A stretch of DNA of 64,000 bases from JACVRW01 sp963850205 (GCA_963850205.1 CAWKKJ010000015.1:496001-560000), one strand, 5' to 3'; shown: positions 23,807 through 32,464, counted from the first letter of the stretch. The notes: generated by a model from the letters alone, not told the origin. Program-made: numbers and translations.

Positions 23807-24280
23807 TCAACGGACTGTGAGGGTGCCCTCCATGCCGGCATCCTGGTGGTTGCCCACCGGGCAGTAGTACTCGTACTCGCCCTTCTTGACGTCCACGGTG
23901 ACCTTGGACACTCCGCCCTTGCCGACCGTCTCGCCTTCCTCCTCCACTCCCTTGCCCTCGACCTCGATGGCGTGCGGCACGTCGGAGGGGTTGTCCATCG
24001 TCACGGTCACGGTGCCCGGCTTGGTGCTGAGCGAGGTCCTGTCGAACTTCAGCGCGCCGCTCGGGTCGGCGCTCAGCTTGAGCCGTGAGGAGCCGCCGCC
24101 TGCGGCAGCGCCACCGCCGTCGTCGTTGCCCCCGCCACCGCCGTAGCCCCCGCCGCCGGCGCTCGCGCCTCCGTTGCCGCCGTCGCCGCCGGAATCCTCG
24201 TCGTCGCCGCCGCAGCCCGCCAGCGCGAGCGCCCCTACGGCGGCGAGGATGAGGGCTGTCCGGGCTGCTCGTCTGGTCAT
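23807..24280 (-). CDS. Cupredoxin-domain lipoprotein
   Basis: A 157-residue lipoprotein: signal peptide with lipobox LAGC (Cys 23), a Gly/Asp-rich linker of about 45 residues, and a plastocyanin-like domain. Copper ligands are His in DVPHAIEVEG, and Cys, His and Met in YYCPVGNHQDAGMEG. It is probably a membrane-tethered electron carrier on the outer face. The ATG at 24280 gives the only sensible signal peptide. It ends 3 bases from the convergent fpg stop and is divergent from the peroxiredoxin gene. Confidence 0.88.
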   Translation of the reverse strand: MTRRAARTALILAAVGALALAGCGGDDEDSGGDGGNGGASAGGGGYGGGGGNDDGGGAAAGGGSSRLKLSADPSGALKFDRTSLSTKPGTVTVTMDNPSDVPHAIEVEGKGVEEEGETVGKGGVSKVTVDVKKGEYEYYCPVGNHQDAGMEGTLTVR

Positions 24281-24327
24281 GGCGGGGTGTACGCAGCCCG
24301 ACGGCCTCCGGTTCGCGCGGGCGTGCA

Positions 24328-24333
24328 TAGAGT
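24328..24333 (+). promoter_or_regulatory. Candidate -10 TAGAGT, leaderless type
   Basis: TAGAGT ends 8 bases before the ATG at 24342 of the peroxiredoxin gene; no Shine-Dalgarno sequence is present. Confidence 0.45.
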
Positions 24334-24341
24334 CAGTCGGC

Positions 24342-24806
24342 ATGAGCGCGAACGTGAGCGAGGGCGACGCCGCACCGGATTTCGAGCTGCCCGATCAGGA
24401 CGGCAACGCCGTAACCCTCTCGGGCCTGCGGGGACGGCGCGTGGTCCTCTACTTCTATCCCCGGGCCGACACGCCCGGCTGTACGACCCAGGCCTGCGGC
24501 GTGCGGGACCACCGCCCCGATTACGAGGAGCAGAACGCCGTGGTGCTGGGTGTCTCGCCCGACTCGGTGAAGGACGTCAAGCGCTTTCACGACAAGCAGG
24601 CACTTGGCTTCACGCTGCTGGCCGACGCCGATCACGCGGTGGCGGAGCGCTACGGCGTCTGGGTGGAGAAGAACAGGTACGGCAGGCGCTCGTGGGGCAA
24701 CGATCGCACCACGTTCGTGATCGACGAGCAGGGCGCGGTCTCCGCGGTGCTGCGCAAGGTCAAGCCGGCCGAGCACGACGAGCAGGTGCTCGAGGTACTG
24801 CGCTGA
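24342..24806 (+). CDS. bcp: Thiol peroxidase, Bcp/PrxQ type
   Basis: A 154-residue atypical 2-Cys peroxiredoxin that reduces H2O2 and organic hydroperoxides using thioredoxin. The peroxidatic site is YPRADTPGCTTQACGVRD, with Cys 47 and a likely resolving Cys at 52, five residues on, as in PrxQ. The fold motifs GDAAPDFELPDQDG and NDRTTFVIDEQG are present. The ATG at 24342 is chosen by the family N-terminus and by the TAGAGT hexamer upstream. Confidence 0.93.
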   Translation: MSANVSEGDAAPDFELPDQDGNAVTLSGLRGRRVVLYFYPRADTPGCTTQACGVRDHRPDYEEQNAVVLGVSPDSVKDVKRFHDKQALGFTLLADADHAVAERYGVWVEKNRYGRRSWGNDRTTFVIDEQGAVSAVLRKVKPAEHDEQVLEVLR

Positions 24807-24822
24807 GGAACCGACGGCGGAG

Positions 24823-25362
24823 ATGCCGCTCCCGCTTCTGACCGATCGCCTGCGGATCCGCGCCTTCGAGCCCGAGGACCTGCGTGCCCTGCACGCCGTG
24901 TACGGGGACCCGGAGGTCACGCGGTTCATCCCGCCCTATCCGACGCTCGAGCACACGCGGCGGGCGCTCGACCTGCACGTGCAGGCGGCGCGGGACGGGA
25001 GACCGGCCTTCTGGGCGGTGATCGAGCGCACCAGCGGTGAGCTGATCGGCGACGCCGGCATGGCTCCGATGGAGGGCGGCGACGACCTGGAGCTGGGCTA
25101 CACCCTGGGACGGCGCTGGTGGGGCCGCGGCTACGCCACCGAGGCGGCCGGCGTGTGCCTCGCGGAGGCCTTCGGACCGATCGGCGTCGATCGCGTGGTC
25201 GCCCTGATCAGGCCCGGCAACGATGCCTCCATCGCGGTGGCGGAGAAGCTCGGCTTCCGGCTCGAGGGCCGACGCCTCGCGCACGGCGGAGCCGAGCATC
25301 TGCTCTATGCGGCCTCGGCCAGCGAGGCGGGCTCCGCGGGCGCCTCCTCCGGCTCGGTGTGA
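24823..25362 (+). CDS. GNAT-family N-acetyltransferase
   Basis: A 179-residue acetyltransferase of the RimJ/RimL-like type 3 group. TDRLRIRAFEPEDLRALHAV opens the fold, ELGYTLGRRWWGRGYATEAA holds the acetyl-CoA pyrophosphate loop, and NDASIAVAEKLGF forms the late helix. The acceptor (ribosomal protein N-terminus or small molecule) cannot be told. It starts 16 bases after the peroxiredoxin stop and is probably in that operon. Its last 19 codons overlap the convergent EamA gene by 58 bases. Confidence 0.88.
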   Translation: MPLPLLTDRLRIRAFEPEDLRALHAVYGDPEVTRFIPPYPTLEHTRRALDLHVQAARDGRPAFWAVIERTSGELIGDAGMAPMEGGDDLELGYTLGRRWWGRGYATEAAGVCLAEAFGPIGVDRVVALIRPGNDASIAVAEKLGFRLEGRRLAHGGAEHLLYAASASEAGSAGASSGSV

Positions 25363-26183
25363 ACCGCCACGCCGGCGATCACCAGCGCCACGCCGGCGGC
25401 CTCGGCCCAGGTGGGCACCTGTGCCAGCACCACGATTCCGATCACCGTTGCCGTCGCCGGCAGGAGCGAGACCATCAGGGCATAGGTGGCCCGTGAGAGG
25501 CGCCGCATCGCGAGCTGGTCGGACACGTAGGGGATCACCGACGAGGTCAGGCCGACGCCGATGCCGGCCAGGATCGCCACCGGATCGGAGAGCGCGGGCA
25601 GCACCTCCCAGCCGCCGATCGGCGTGACGAACAGCGCGGCGATGATCATCGCGGCCGCCAGCGCGTCGATCGGGGGCAGCGAGCCCAACCGCGAGGCCCG
25701 GTGCGCGAGCACGATGTAGAGCGCGAACAGGACCGCGTTGGCGAAGGCGAAGAGGACGCCGAGCGGCTCGCCCTCCAGCTGCACGCCCGTGAGGAGGTAC
25801 ACGCCCGGCACGGCCAGCAGCAGTGCGAGCACGTTCCGCGGCGTCCGCGCCCCGAGCGCGGCCAGGGCGATCACCGGGAGGAACTCGATGGCGGCCACCG
25901 TGCCCAGGGGCAGCCGGTCGATGGCCAGGTAGAAGCAGGCGTTCATCACCGCCAGGACCGCGCCCCAGCCGATCAGCAGGCGCCGGCCCGGGCGGTCGAG
26001 CGACCTGAAGGCTCGCCAGGGCCGTCGCCAGACCGCGAAGATCGCCGCCGCTGCCGCCACCCGCAGCCAGGCGACCCCCAGCACCTCCACGCGGGCGAAC
26101 AGCAGCACGGCGAAGGCCGGCCCCAGGTAGTGGAACACCGCGCTGACGACGAAGTAGAGATGCGGGGGGACCCGATCGGTCAC
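25305..26183 (-). CDS. EamA/RhaT-family drug/metabolite transporter
   Basis: A 292-residue membrane protein with ten hydrophobic segments arranged as two five-helix EamA repeats (first GPAFAVLLFARVEVLGVAWLR, second LFALYIVLAHR and YVSDQLAMRRL). It resembles the RhtA-like amino-acid and metabolite exporters. It is divergent from an Lrp/AsnC regulator, an arrangement often seen with amino-acid exporters, so the regulator may control it. The GTG at 26183 gives the usual N-terminus. The C-terminal 19 codons overlap the convergent acetyltransferase gene. Confidence 0.87.
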   Translation of the reverse strand: MTDRVPPHLYFVVSAVFHYLGPAFAVLLFARVEVLGVAWLRVAAAAAIFAVWRRPWRAFRSLDRPGRRLLIGWGAVLAVMNACFYLAIDRLPLGTVAAIEFLPVIALAALGARTPRNVLALLLAVPGVYLLTGVQLEGEPLGVLFAFANAVLFALYIVLAHRASRLGSLPPIDALAAAMIIAALFVTPIGGWEVLPALSDPVAILAGIGVGLTSSVIPYVSDQLAMRRLSRATYALMVSLLPATATVIGIVVLAQVPTWAEAAGVALVIAGVAVHTEPEEAPAEPASLAEAA

Positions 26184-26234
26184 GATCCGACACAATCGCG
26201 GGTGATGTGGGCGCTGTACAGAACGCAGCCACGG

Positions 26235-26240
26235 TAGTAT
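26235..26240 (+). promoter_or_regulatory. Candidate -10 TAGTAT, leaderless type
   Basis: TAGTAT ends 7 bases before the ATG at 26248 of the Lrp/AsnC gene. Confidence 0.5.
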
Positions 26241-26247
26241 TTGCCTC

Positions 26248-26751
26248 ATGGCTACGAATCAACGGTCCAACGGGCTCCTCGCCAACGATGAGCCGATCGA
26301 CGCCCTCAACCGCCGGCTGCTGGCCGAGCTGCAGGCCGATGCCCGCCTGAGCATGGCCGAGCTGGGGCGGCGGGTGGCGCTGTCGCCGCCGGCGGTGGCG
26401 GAGCGCATCCAGCGGCTCGAGCAGCGCGGGGTGATCCGCGGCTACCGGGCCGACATCGACCCGCGCGCGCTCGGCCTGGCCCTGACCGCCATCATCCGCG
26501 TGCGCCCCGCGCCCGGACAGCTCTACAACGTCGCCGAGCTGGCCCAGGAGACGCCCGAGGTCGTCGACTGCGTGCGCGTGACCGGCGAGGACTGCTACTT
26601 CGTCACCGCCCACCTGCGCGACGTGGGCCACCTGGAGCAGGTGATCGACCGCTTCGCGCCGCTGGGGCAGACCACCACGTCGATCGCGCAGTCGGCGCCG
26701 GTGCCGCGGCGCGGGCTGGCGCTCGGCGACGCGGAGGCCGTGCCCGCCTAA
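26248..26751 (+). CDS. Lrp/AsnC-family transcriptional regulator
   Basis: A 167-residue feast/famine regulator. The N-terminal winged helix includes LNRRLLAELQADARLSMAEL and LSPPAVAERIQRLEQRGVIRGYRA. The C-terminal RAM domain binds amino acids (VVDCVRVTGEDCYFVTAHLRD). It probably controls the divergent EamA transporter and possibly itself. The ATG is preceded by TAGTAT at leaderless spacing. Confidence 0.92.
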   Translation: MATNQRSNGLLANDEPIDALNRRLLAELQADARLSMAELGRRVALSPPAVAERIQRLEQRGVIRGYRADIDPRALGLALTAIIRVRPAPGQLYNVAELAQETPEVVDCVRVTGEDCYFVTAHLRDVGHLEQVIDRFAPLGQTTTSIAQSAPVPRRGLALGDAEAVPA

Positions 26752-26756
26752 GTCCG

Positions 26757-26762
26757 TACCGT
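26757..26762 (+). promoter_or_regulatory. Candidate -10 TACCGT, leaderless type
   Basis: TACCGT ends 7 bases before the GTG at 26770; it begins right after the stop of the Lrp gene, so the flippase may have its own promoter. Confidence 0.4.
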
Positions 26763-26769
26763 TCGGGAC

Positions 26770-27798
26770 GTGCGCGTGGCGACCCTCGGCGACTCCTTCG
26801 AGGCCTTTTTCGAGGCCGTCGAGAGCTTCGTCTCCAACCTGGCCTCGGTGCGCCCGGGGCCGCTGGTGCTGTCGCTGGCGCTGTTCACGATCTATCTGTC
26901 CTTCCGGGCCCGGGCGAGCTTCAACATCCTGCGCGCCGCCTACCCGGGGGAGCGCTTCAACTTCCGCGAGATCTGGGGCGCCTACTTCGCGGGCTACGGC
27001 TTCAACGCGGTGATCCCGGCCCGCGGCGGTGACGTGGTGCGGCTGTTCCTCACCAAGACCTCGGTGCCCCATTCCAGCTATCCGGCGGTGGCCGCGACCT
27101 TCGTCGTCGAGCTGGGCTTCGACATCGCCATGGGCTCGCTCATCCTGCTGTTCGCCTTCACCCAGGGCGTGTTCCCCAAGCCGCCCGACTTCGCCAAGCT
27201 CAACGCCTTCGATCTCTCCTATCTGGCCCAGCACCCGCGCTTCACGCTCTTTCTCCTGACCGCGGTCGCCGTGGGAGTGCTACTGGCCTTCGCGCTGCTC
27301 AGCGCCCGCGCCAAGGCCTTCTGGAGGAGGGTTCGGCAGGGCCTGACGATCCTACGTGACCGCCGCCGCTACCTCCGCGAGGTCTTCCTGGTGCAATTCG
27401 CCGGCTGGGTCTTTCGCTTCGCGGCCTTCTGGATGCTGCTCGAGGCGTTCAACGTGGGGGGCTCGGTGAAGAACGTGCTGCTCGTGCTGGGCGTGAACGC
27501 CGTCTCGGCGGCGGTGCCCTTCACCCCCCAGGGCGCCGGCGTGCAGCAGGCGCTCCTCGTGCAGGTGTTCGCGGGCACGGCCGCCGGAACGACGGTCGCG
27601 GCCTACTCGGTGGGCCAGCAGGTCGCGATCGGCGCGCTGACCTTCGGCATCGGCTTCACGGCGCTGGTCTTCGTCTTCCGGATTCGCAGCTTCAAGGAGG
27701 TCATCCGGCGCGGCCGCGAGGACCGTGCCGCCGAGGACGGCGCCCGCCGCGGGGGCGCCGGCCGGCCCGAGGCCGAGGCGCCGGGCCCGGCGAGCTGA
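26770..27798 (+). CDS. Lysylphosphatidylglycerol synthase-type membrane protein (UPF0104)
   Basis: A 342-residue integral membrane protein with about eight helices. It belongs to the UPF0104/AglD-like family related to the flippase domain of MprF. AYFAGYGFNAVIPARGGDVVRLFL (the NxxxPxRxGE-type loop) and AVPFTPQGAGVQQALLV are the family signatures. There is no soluble lysyl-transferase domain, so lipid flipping or scaffolding is likelier than aminoacylation. The tail from about 305 is charged and Gly/Ala-rich. A GTG start follows TACCGT by 7 bases. Confidence 0.87.
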   Translation: MRVATLGDSFEAFFEAVESFVSNLASVRPGPLVLSLALFTIYLSFRARASFNILRAAYPGERFNFREIWGAYFAGYGFNAVIPARGGDVVRLFLTKTSVPHSSYPAVAATFVVELGFDIAMGSLILLFAFTQGVFPKPPDFAKLNAFDLSYLAQHPRFTLFLLTAVAVGVLLAFALLSARAKAFWRRVRQGLTILRDRRRYLREVFLVQFAGWVFRFAAFWMLLEAFNVGGSVKNVLLVLGVNAVSAAVPFTPQGAGVQQALLVQVFAGTAAGTTVAAYSVGQQVAIGALTFGIGFTALVFVFRIRSFKEVIRRGREDRAAEDGARRGGAGRPEAEAPGPAS

Positions 27799-27816
27799 GC
27801 GGCGCCGGGCTCAGGG

Positions 27817-27860
27817 GCGTGACGATTTCCCCTCGGCTGGCGGTCGACAACTCGTCGCAC
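27817..27860 (-). repeat. Palindromic repeat copy 4 (second cluster)
   Basis: The element here is inverted relative to the 2.6-3.7 kb cluster. GACGATTT (27821) faces AACTCGTC, with one stem mismatch. The 348-bp gap 27799-28146 holds this array and about 120 bases in which I see nothing further. Confidence 0.8.
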
Positions 27861-27900
27861 CCGGCCGCCGGGGAACGCCGGCCCGGCGGATGAATCGGGG

Positions 27901-27944
27901 GCTTGACGAGTTCGCCTCGGCTGGCCTGCGATAACTCGTCGCAC
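27901..27944 (-). repeat. Palindromic repeat copy 5
   Basis: GACGAGTT pairs perfectly with AACTCGTC, as in copy 3. The spacer following it (GAACGCCGGCCCGGCGGATG from 27956) is identical to the spacer before it (from 27873), giving an 83-base period. Confidence 0.8.
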
Positions 27945-27983
27945 CTCCCGCTCAGGAACGCCGGCCCGGCGGATGAATCGGGG

Positions 27984-28027
27984 GCTTGACGATTTCCCCT
28001 CGGCTGGCGGGGGATAGCTCGTCGCAC
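27984..28027 (-). repeat. Palindromic repeat copy 6
   Basis: GACGATTTCCCC faces GGGGGATAGCTCGTC; the inner CCCC/GGGG pairing is kept but the outer stem has mismatches. It is the last copy of the second array. Confidence 0.75.
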
Positions 28028-28146
28028 CCCGCGACCGGGATGGCTCCCCTCACCCCGCGACCAGCAAGCGCGACGCGCACAGGTCCCGCCCGAACGGAAC
28101 CCCACGCCGTGAAGCGGGGTCTCGACTGGCCGCTGGCCCGAGGGGC

Positions 28147-28425
28147 TCAGGTCCCGAAGCCCTCGCGCGCCTCGCGCACGAGGATCACGGCCTCCGGGAA
28201 GATGAGCCGCATGGCCTGCAGCAGGTCCTGGGCCTGCTGCTCGGCGTTGCCCTGGAGGTTGAGCCGCTGGATCCCGGCGACGCTCATCTCCACGGCGAGC
28301 TTGATCGCGTTGTCGGCCCAGGCCACCTTCTGGGCTCCCTGCATCTGCTCGGCGAACTCGCCCATGCGTCGCCGGAGCTCGTCCGGGTCGCCGAAGAGGC
28401 CGCCGAAAGGGTCTTCAGAGGACAT
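28147..28425 (-). CDS. Small helical hypothetical protein
   Basis: A 92-residue acidic protein: a flexible Gly/Asp/Phe N-terminus (SSEDPFGGLFGDPDELRRRM) and a helical body (ADNAIKLAVEMSVAGIQRLN, QQAQDLLQAMRLIFPEAVIL). There is no signal peptide or known motif, and I do not recognise a named family. The ATG at 28425 is supported by TAGACT ending 7 bases upstream on the minus strand. Confidence 0.7.
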   Translation of the reverse strand: MSSEDPFGGLFGDPDELRRRMGEFAEQMQGAQKVAWADNAIKLAVEMSVAGIQRLNLQGNAEQQAQDLLQAMRLIFPEAVILVREAREGFGT

Positions 28426-28432
28426 GTGAGCG

Positions 28433-28438
28433 AGTCTA
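28433..28438 (-). promoter_or_regulatory. Candidate -10 TAGACT, leaderless type
   Basis: TAGACT on the minus strand ends 7 bases before the ATG at 28425. Confidence 0.45.
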
Positions 28439-28457
28439 GTGGGCCGCTGCGTGTGTT

Positions 28458-30162
28458 CTACGGGCGCTCGACCGCCGCGCTGCCGCCCCCGCGGCGCATC
28501 GGCTCTGCCGCCGCCAGCACCCTGCCGCCCCGCAGGAACTCGATGCCGGTGACCGCCCCGATCTCGGCCTGCGGCGTGCCGAACGCATGCCCGTAGGCCT
28601 CGAGCGCTGGGCCCTCGCTCGCGAGGAACGCCGGCTCCGGGATCGTGGTCGCGCTGTTTCGCTGGCTGGCTCGCGGCCGGGCTATCGCCTCGGGCAGCGT
28701 GGCGCCCAGATCCAGGCGCTCGAGGAGTACCTGCAGCACCGTGGTGATGATCATCGAGCCGCCCGGCGAGCCGACGGCCAGGAAGGGCCTGCCCCGGTCG
28801 AGCACGATTGTCGGGCTCATCGAGCTGCGCGGCCGCTTGCCGCCCTCCACCCGGTTGGGATGGGTGACCGAGTCGATGTTGAAGTCGGTCAGCTCGTTGT
28901 TAAGCAGGAAGCCCCAGCCGGGGACGACGATGCCGTTGCCGCCGGTCGACTCGATGGTGAAGGTGTAGGACACGACGGTGCCCTTCTTGTCGCTCACCGT
29001 CAGGTGCGTGGTCTCGCGGCGCGGGTCGCCCGGCGCCACCGGGCTGGTGGCGGCAACAGGCGGGTCGACTCTGATCAGCGCGCGCCGCTCGGCCGCGTAG
29101 CGGTCCGACAGCAGGCCGCGCAGCGGCACGTCCTCGAAGTCGGGGTCGGCCAGATAGGCGTTGCGGTCTGCGAACGAGAAGCGCGAGGCCTCCAGGAAGA
29201 GATGCAGCGCCCGGGTGCGCTCGGCCGGCGAGAGGTCGAAGCCCTCGAGGATGTTCAGCGCCTCGCCCATGGTGGAGCCGCCGCTCGAGGGCGGGCCCAT
29301 GCCGTATACGTCGAGCCCGCGGTAGCCCACGCGCGTGGGAGCCCGCTTGACCGCCCGGTAGGAGCGCACGTCGTCCTCGGTCATCACGCCCGGCCGCCAG
29401 ACGTGGTTGGCGTCCGGCGCGATGGGCGGGTCGGTGGCGGCGTCGACCATCGCCTCGGCCACCGGGCCACGGTAGAAGCCGCGCGCCCCGAGGTCGGCGA
29501 TGCGCCGGTAGGTGCGGGCAAGGTCGGGGTTGCGCAGCAGCGTGTCGGGGTCGCGGGGGGTGCCGTCGGCGTCCAGGTACAGCGCCGCGGTCGAGGGCAC
29601 GTCGTTGAACCAGTCCACGCTCGGAAGGGTCTGGGACGCGAACGTCTCGTCGACCACGAACCCGTCCCGCGCGGTCTCGATGCCCGGGCGCAGCGCGCGC
29701 CCAAGCGACCAGGTGCCGTAGCGGCGCAGGGCCTTCTGCCAGCCGCGGACGGTGCCGGGCACGCCGGCGGAGAGCCCGCTCCAGCGCGCGTCGACGAACG
29801 GCAGCACGACCCCGTTCTCATCGAGGAAGGAGTCGGGCCGCATCGTCGGCCGGCGCCGTCTCGCGCGAGTCGATGGTGGTCACGTGCCCGTCCGGGGTGC
29901 GGATGACCATGAAGCCGCCCCCGCCGATCCCGCAGGAGAAGGGCTCGGTCACGCCCAGCACGCCGGCCGCCGCCACCGCCGCGTCCACCGCGTTGCCGCC
30001 CGAGCGCAAGGTGTGGATTGCCGCCCGCGTGGCGTCGGTGTCGACCGTGGCCGCCGCCCCTCCGCGCCCGATCGCCGTGGGCTGCTTGGCTTGAGCCAGC
30101 GCGGTGGCGGGCAGGCTCAGCAGGAACACGATCAGGAGGAGGACGAGGCGGCTCGAGAACAT
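28458..30162 (-). pseudogene. Gamma-glutamyltransferase, frameshifted
   Basis: Two frames make one enzyme of the gamma-glutamyltransferase family (Ntn hydrolase). The first (ATG 30162) has a signal peptide and NAVDAAVAAAGVLGVTEPFS-CGIGGGGFMVIRTPDGHVTTIDSRETAPA. The second (28458-29843) continues MRPDSFLDENG and includes GPPSSGGSTMGEALNIL, the autoprocessing site ETTHLTVSD with its Thr nucleophile, and PRSSMSPTIV. The frames join if one base near 29846 is removed, giving the usual TAPAAMRPDSF. An intact protein would be exported and hydrolyse or transfer gamma-glutamyl groups, for example from glutathione-like thiols. The break may be a sequencing error. Confidence 0.85.
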
Positions 30163-30202
30163 GCCCTTCGGCTACCCGTTTCGGGCCGCAGCCACACGCC
30201 AC

Positions 30203-30208
30203 TACGCT
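30203..30208 (+). promoter_or_regulatory. Candidate -10 TACGCT, leaderless type
   Basis: TACGCT ends 7 bases before the GTG at 30216. A GAGGTG run lies in the gap but is too close to the start to be a normal ribosome site. Confidence 0.4.
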
Positions 30209-30215
30209 GAGGTGG

Positions 30216-31331
30216 GTGCTCAGGCGCCGACCGCTCGCCGTGCTGCTGGCCCTGGCCGCGCTCACCCCGCTGGCCTGCGGCGGTGACGACGACGAGCCGT
30301 CCGGCCAGAGCCCGCCCCGGGCGGAGAGCGCGCCGCAGGCCGACGGCGCGGGGCTGTTGCGCGCCGACGGAGCGCCCCGGCTCGAGACGGTCGCCGAGGG
30401 CCTCGAGGCGCCCTGGGACCTGGCCTTCCTCCCCGACGGCCGCGCGCTGGTGACCGAACGGCCTGGCCGGGTGCGGCTCCTCTCGCCCGAGCTGGAGCTT
30501 GAGCCGGACCCGATCGCCGAGATCGACGTGGCCGCCGTGGGCGAGGGCGGGCTGCTCGGGGTCGCGGTGGATCCGGACTTCGAGGAGAACTCGTTCGTCT
30601 ACCTCTACCGCACCACCGAGGGTGGGAACGAGGTCGTGCGTTACCGCTTCGACGGCCGGGCGCTGGAGGAGGACCGGGTGCTGGCGGACGGGATCCAGGC
30701 GGGGGCGATCCACAACGGGGGCCGTATCCGCTTCGGCCCGGACGGGGCCCTCTACGCCACCACCGGCGACGCCGGCCAGGACACGCTGTCGCAGGACGAG
30801 GGCTCGCCCAACGGCAAGATCCTGCGCATCGACAACGGGGCGGCCCAGGTCCACAGCAGCGGCCATCGCAACGTCCAGGGCCTCGACTGGCAGCCCGGAT
30901 CCGACCGGCTGGTGGCCACCGAGCACGGACCGGACGGCGACGACGAGATCAACCTGATCGAGGCCGGGTCCAACTACGGCTGGCCCGAGGTCACGGGCAC
31001 CGAGCACGGCGACTTCACCGCGCCCCGTACGGTGTACGAGGACTCGATCGCTCCCTCCGGCTCCACGTTCGTGAGCCTGCCCGGGTCGGCCTGGACGGGC
31101 GACTACCTGGTCGGCGCGCTCGTGGGCGAGCAGGTGCGGCGGCTCTCGCTCTCCTCGGACGGGGAGGTCACCCGCAACGAGGCCCTGTTCGAGGGCGAGC
31201 TGGGCCGGGTACGCGCCGTGGTCGAGGGGCCGGACGGCGCCCTCTACGCGCTGACCAACAACACCGACGGACGCGGGGCGCCGCGCGAGGGCGACGATCG
31301 GGTGGTGCGCATCGTGCCTCCGGCGGCCTGA
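30216..31331 (+). CDS. PQQ-dependent sugar dehydrogenase-like lipoprotein
   Basis: A 371-residue exported protein with lipobox PLACGGDDD followed by a disordered linker. Its six-bladed propeller belongs to the glucose/sorbosone dehydrogenase family: EGLEAPWDLAFLPDGRALVTERPGRV, GEGGLLGVAVDPDF, HNGGRIRFGPDGALYATTGDAG, SSGHRNVQGLDW and EHGPDGDDEINLIEAGSNYGWP. The His and Asn/Gly-rich loops fit PQQ and calcium binding. It probably oxidises an aldose outside the cytoplasm, but family members vary in substrate. The GTG at 30216 gives a complete signal peptide. Confidence 0.9.
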   Translation: MLRRRPLAVLLALAALTPLACGGDDDEPSGQSPPRAESAPQADGAGLLRADGAPRLETVAEGLEAPWDLAFLPDGRALVTERPGRVRLLSPELELEPDPIAEIDVAAVGEGGLLGVAVDPDFEENSFVYLYRTTEGGNEVVRYRFDGRALEEDRVLADGIQAGAIHNGGRIRFGPDGALYATTGDAGQDTLSQDEGSPNGKILRIDNGAAQVHSSGHRNVQGLDWQPGSDRLVATEHGPDGDDEINLIEAGSNYGWPEVTGTEHGDFTAPRTVYEDSIAPSGSTFVSLPGSAWTGDYLVGALVGEQVRRLSLSSDGEVTRNEALFEGELGRVRAVVEGPDGALYALTNNTDGRGAPREGDDRVVRIVPPAA

Positions 31332-31334
31332 CGC

Positions 31335-32447
31335 TCAGCGGAGCGCCGGCTCGGTCCGCTCGCCGGGCAGCACGTACGACAGGCCCAGCGCGGCCATCGC
31401 ATCGAGGAAGGCGGCGGGCTCGAAGGCCGCGGCTGGGCCCAGCGCGCCCGCGCGGTCGTACCCGGGTGCGCTCATCAGCTCTGCCCCCTCGGCCAGGATG
31501 AGAGCGGTGAGGCCGTACACGTCGCTGCCCCGGAGGACGCCACGTGCCTCCGAGCCGTCCTCGCCTCGTGCGAGGGCCACGATGGTGAACTCGGCCGACC
31601 TCCGCTCCTCCTCGGGCGGACCTTCCGGAAGGGCGCCGATGGCGCTGTTGAGGACGCCGCGGACGGGGGTGCGCAGCAGGAGGGCCAAGGCCGGCATAGC
31701 AACCGGCAGGAGACCGGTCAGCGCCGGGTGCGGCGCCGCCGTGCTCGTGGTGAGGAGGGCAGTGACCTTCCGGGTGGCCGTGTGGCGGGGCACGGTGATC
31801 ACCTCGCCGGCCGGATAGCGCGACACGGGCTGCACGCCGATGGGAGCGGGGAAGGGAAAGCTCGCCCGGTACACACCGCCGGGCGCGGGGCGCCAGTCGC
31901 CGTCCTCGTAGACCACGTCGCCGCCCTTCATCATCTCCAGGGCGGAGCGCATCGTGCCCCGGGTCATCCCGAAGCCCCGCAGCTCGTAGGCGAGCACCAG
32001 CTCCCGCAGCGGCTCGTGACCCCGGGAGGTGAGGCGGGCCAGGCAATCGCCTGGCGCGTAGTCGAACCCGAGCGCCGGCACGAGCGCCACCCCCGCCCGC
32101 TCGGCGGCGCCGGCGTGGCGCTCGAAGATCATCCTGATGAAGGGCTGCTCGCCCGTCGAGTCGACGTAGTGGGTGCCCGTATCCACGGCCGCGCGCACGA
32201 GGGCGTCCCCGGCGAGGGTGAAGGGCCCGGCGCAGTTGATCACCACCGCGGCGTCTGTCAGCAGCCGCCTGAGCGCAGCCTCGTCGTCGAGCGGGGCGGC
32301 CTGTGCCGGCGCGCCAAGCTCATCGGCCAGCCGGGCGAGGGCCTCGGCATTGCGGCCGCTGAGCACGTGGTCGAGCCCGCGGCGAGCGAGCTCGGCGGCC
32401 ACCAACCGGCCGGTATAGCCGGTGGCGCCGTACAGGACGATCGTCAC
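31335..32447 (-). CDS. Saccharopine dehydrogenase-like NAD(P)-binding protein
   Basis: A 370-residue oxidoreductase with an N-terminal Rossmann fold (VTIVLYGATGYTGRLVAAELARRG, GxTGYTG motif). This is the saccharopine dehydrogenase NADP-binding type, as in trans-acting enoyl reductases of lipid metabolism. INCAGPFTLAGDALVRAA and THYVDSTGEQPFIRMIFERH are family features. Its substrate is unknown. The GTG start follows TATCGT by 6 bases on the minus strand; this hexamer overlaps the promoter of the divergent CBS gene. Confidence 0.87.
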   Translation of the reverse strand: MTIVLYGATGYTGRLVAAELARRGLDHVLSGRNAEALARLADELGAPAQAAPLDDEAALRRLLTDAAVVINCAGPFTLAGDALVRAAVDTGTHYVDSTGEQPFIRMIFERHAGAAERAGVALVPALGFDYAPGDCLARLTSRGHEPLRELVLAYELRGFGMTRGTMRSALEMMKGGDVVYEDGDWRPAPGGVYRASFPFPAPIGVQPVSRYPAGEVITVPRHTATRKVTALLTTSTAAPHPALTGLLPVAMPALALLLRTPVRGVLNSAIGALPEGPPEEERRSAEFTIVALARGEDGSEARGVLRGSDVYGLTALILAEGAELMSAPGYDRAGALGPAAAFEPAAFLDAMAALGLSYVLPGERTEPALR

Positions 32448-32454
32448 CGCCGGG

Positions 32455-32464
32455 ACGATACAGT
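32455..32464. promoter_or_regulatory. Symmetric divergent promoter core ACGATACAGT
   Basis: TACAGT (32459-32464) ends 7 bases before the GTG at 32472; TATCGT on the minus strand (32455-32460) ends 7 bases before the GTG at 32447, within a base of the spacing seen elsewhere. Both share the central TA. Confidence 0.55.

Noticed and set aside
27817..28027. CRISPR array
   Set aside because: The repeats are long palindromes with diverged copies, and the spacers are conserved rather than unique; there are no cas genes.
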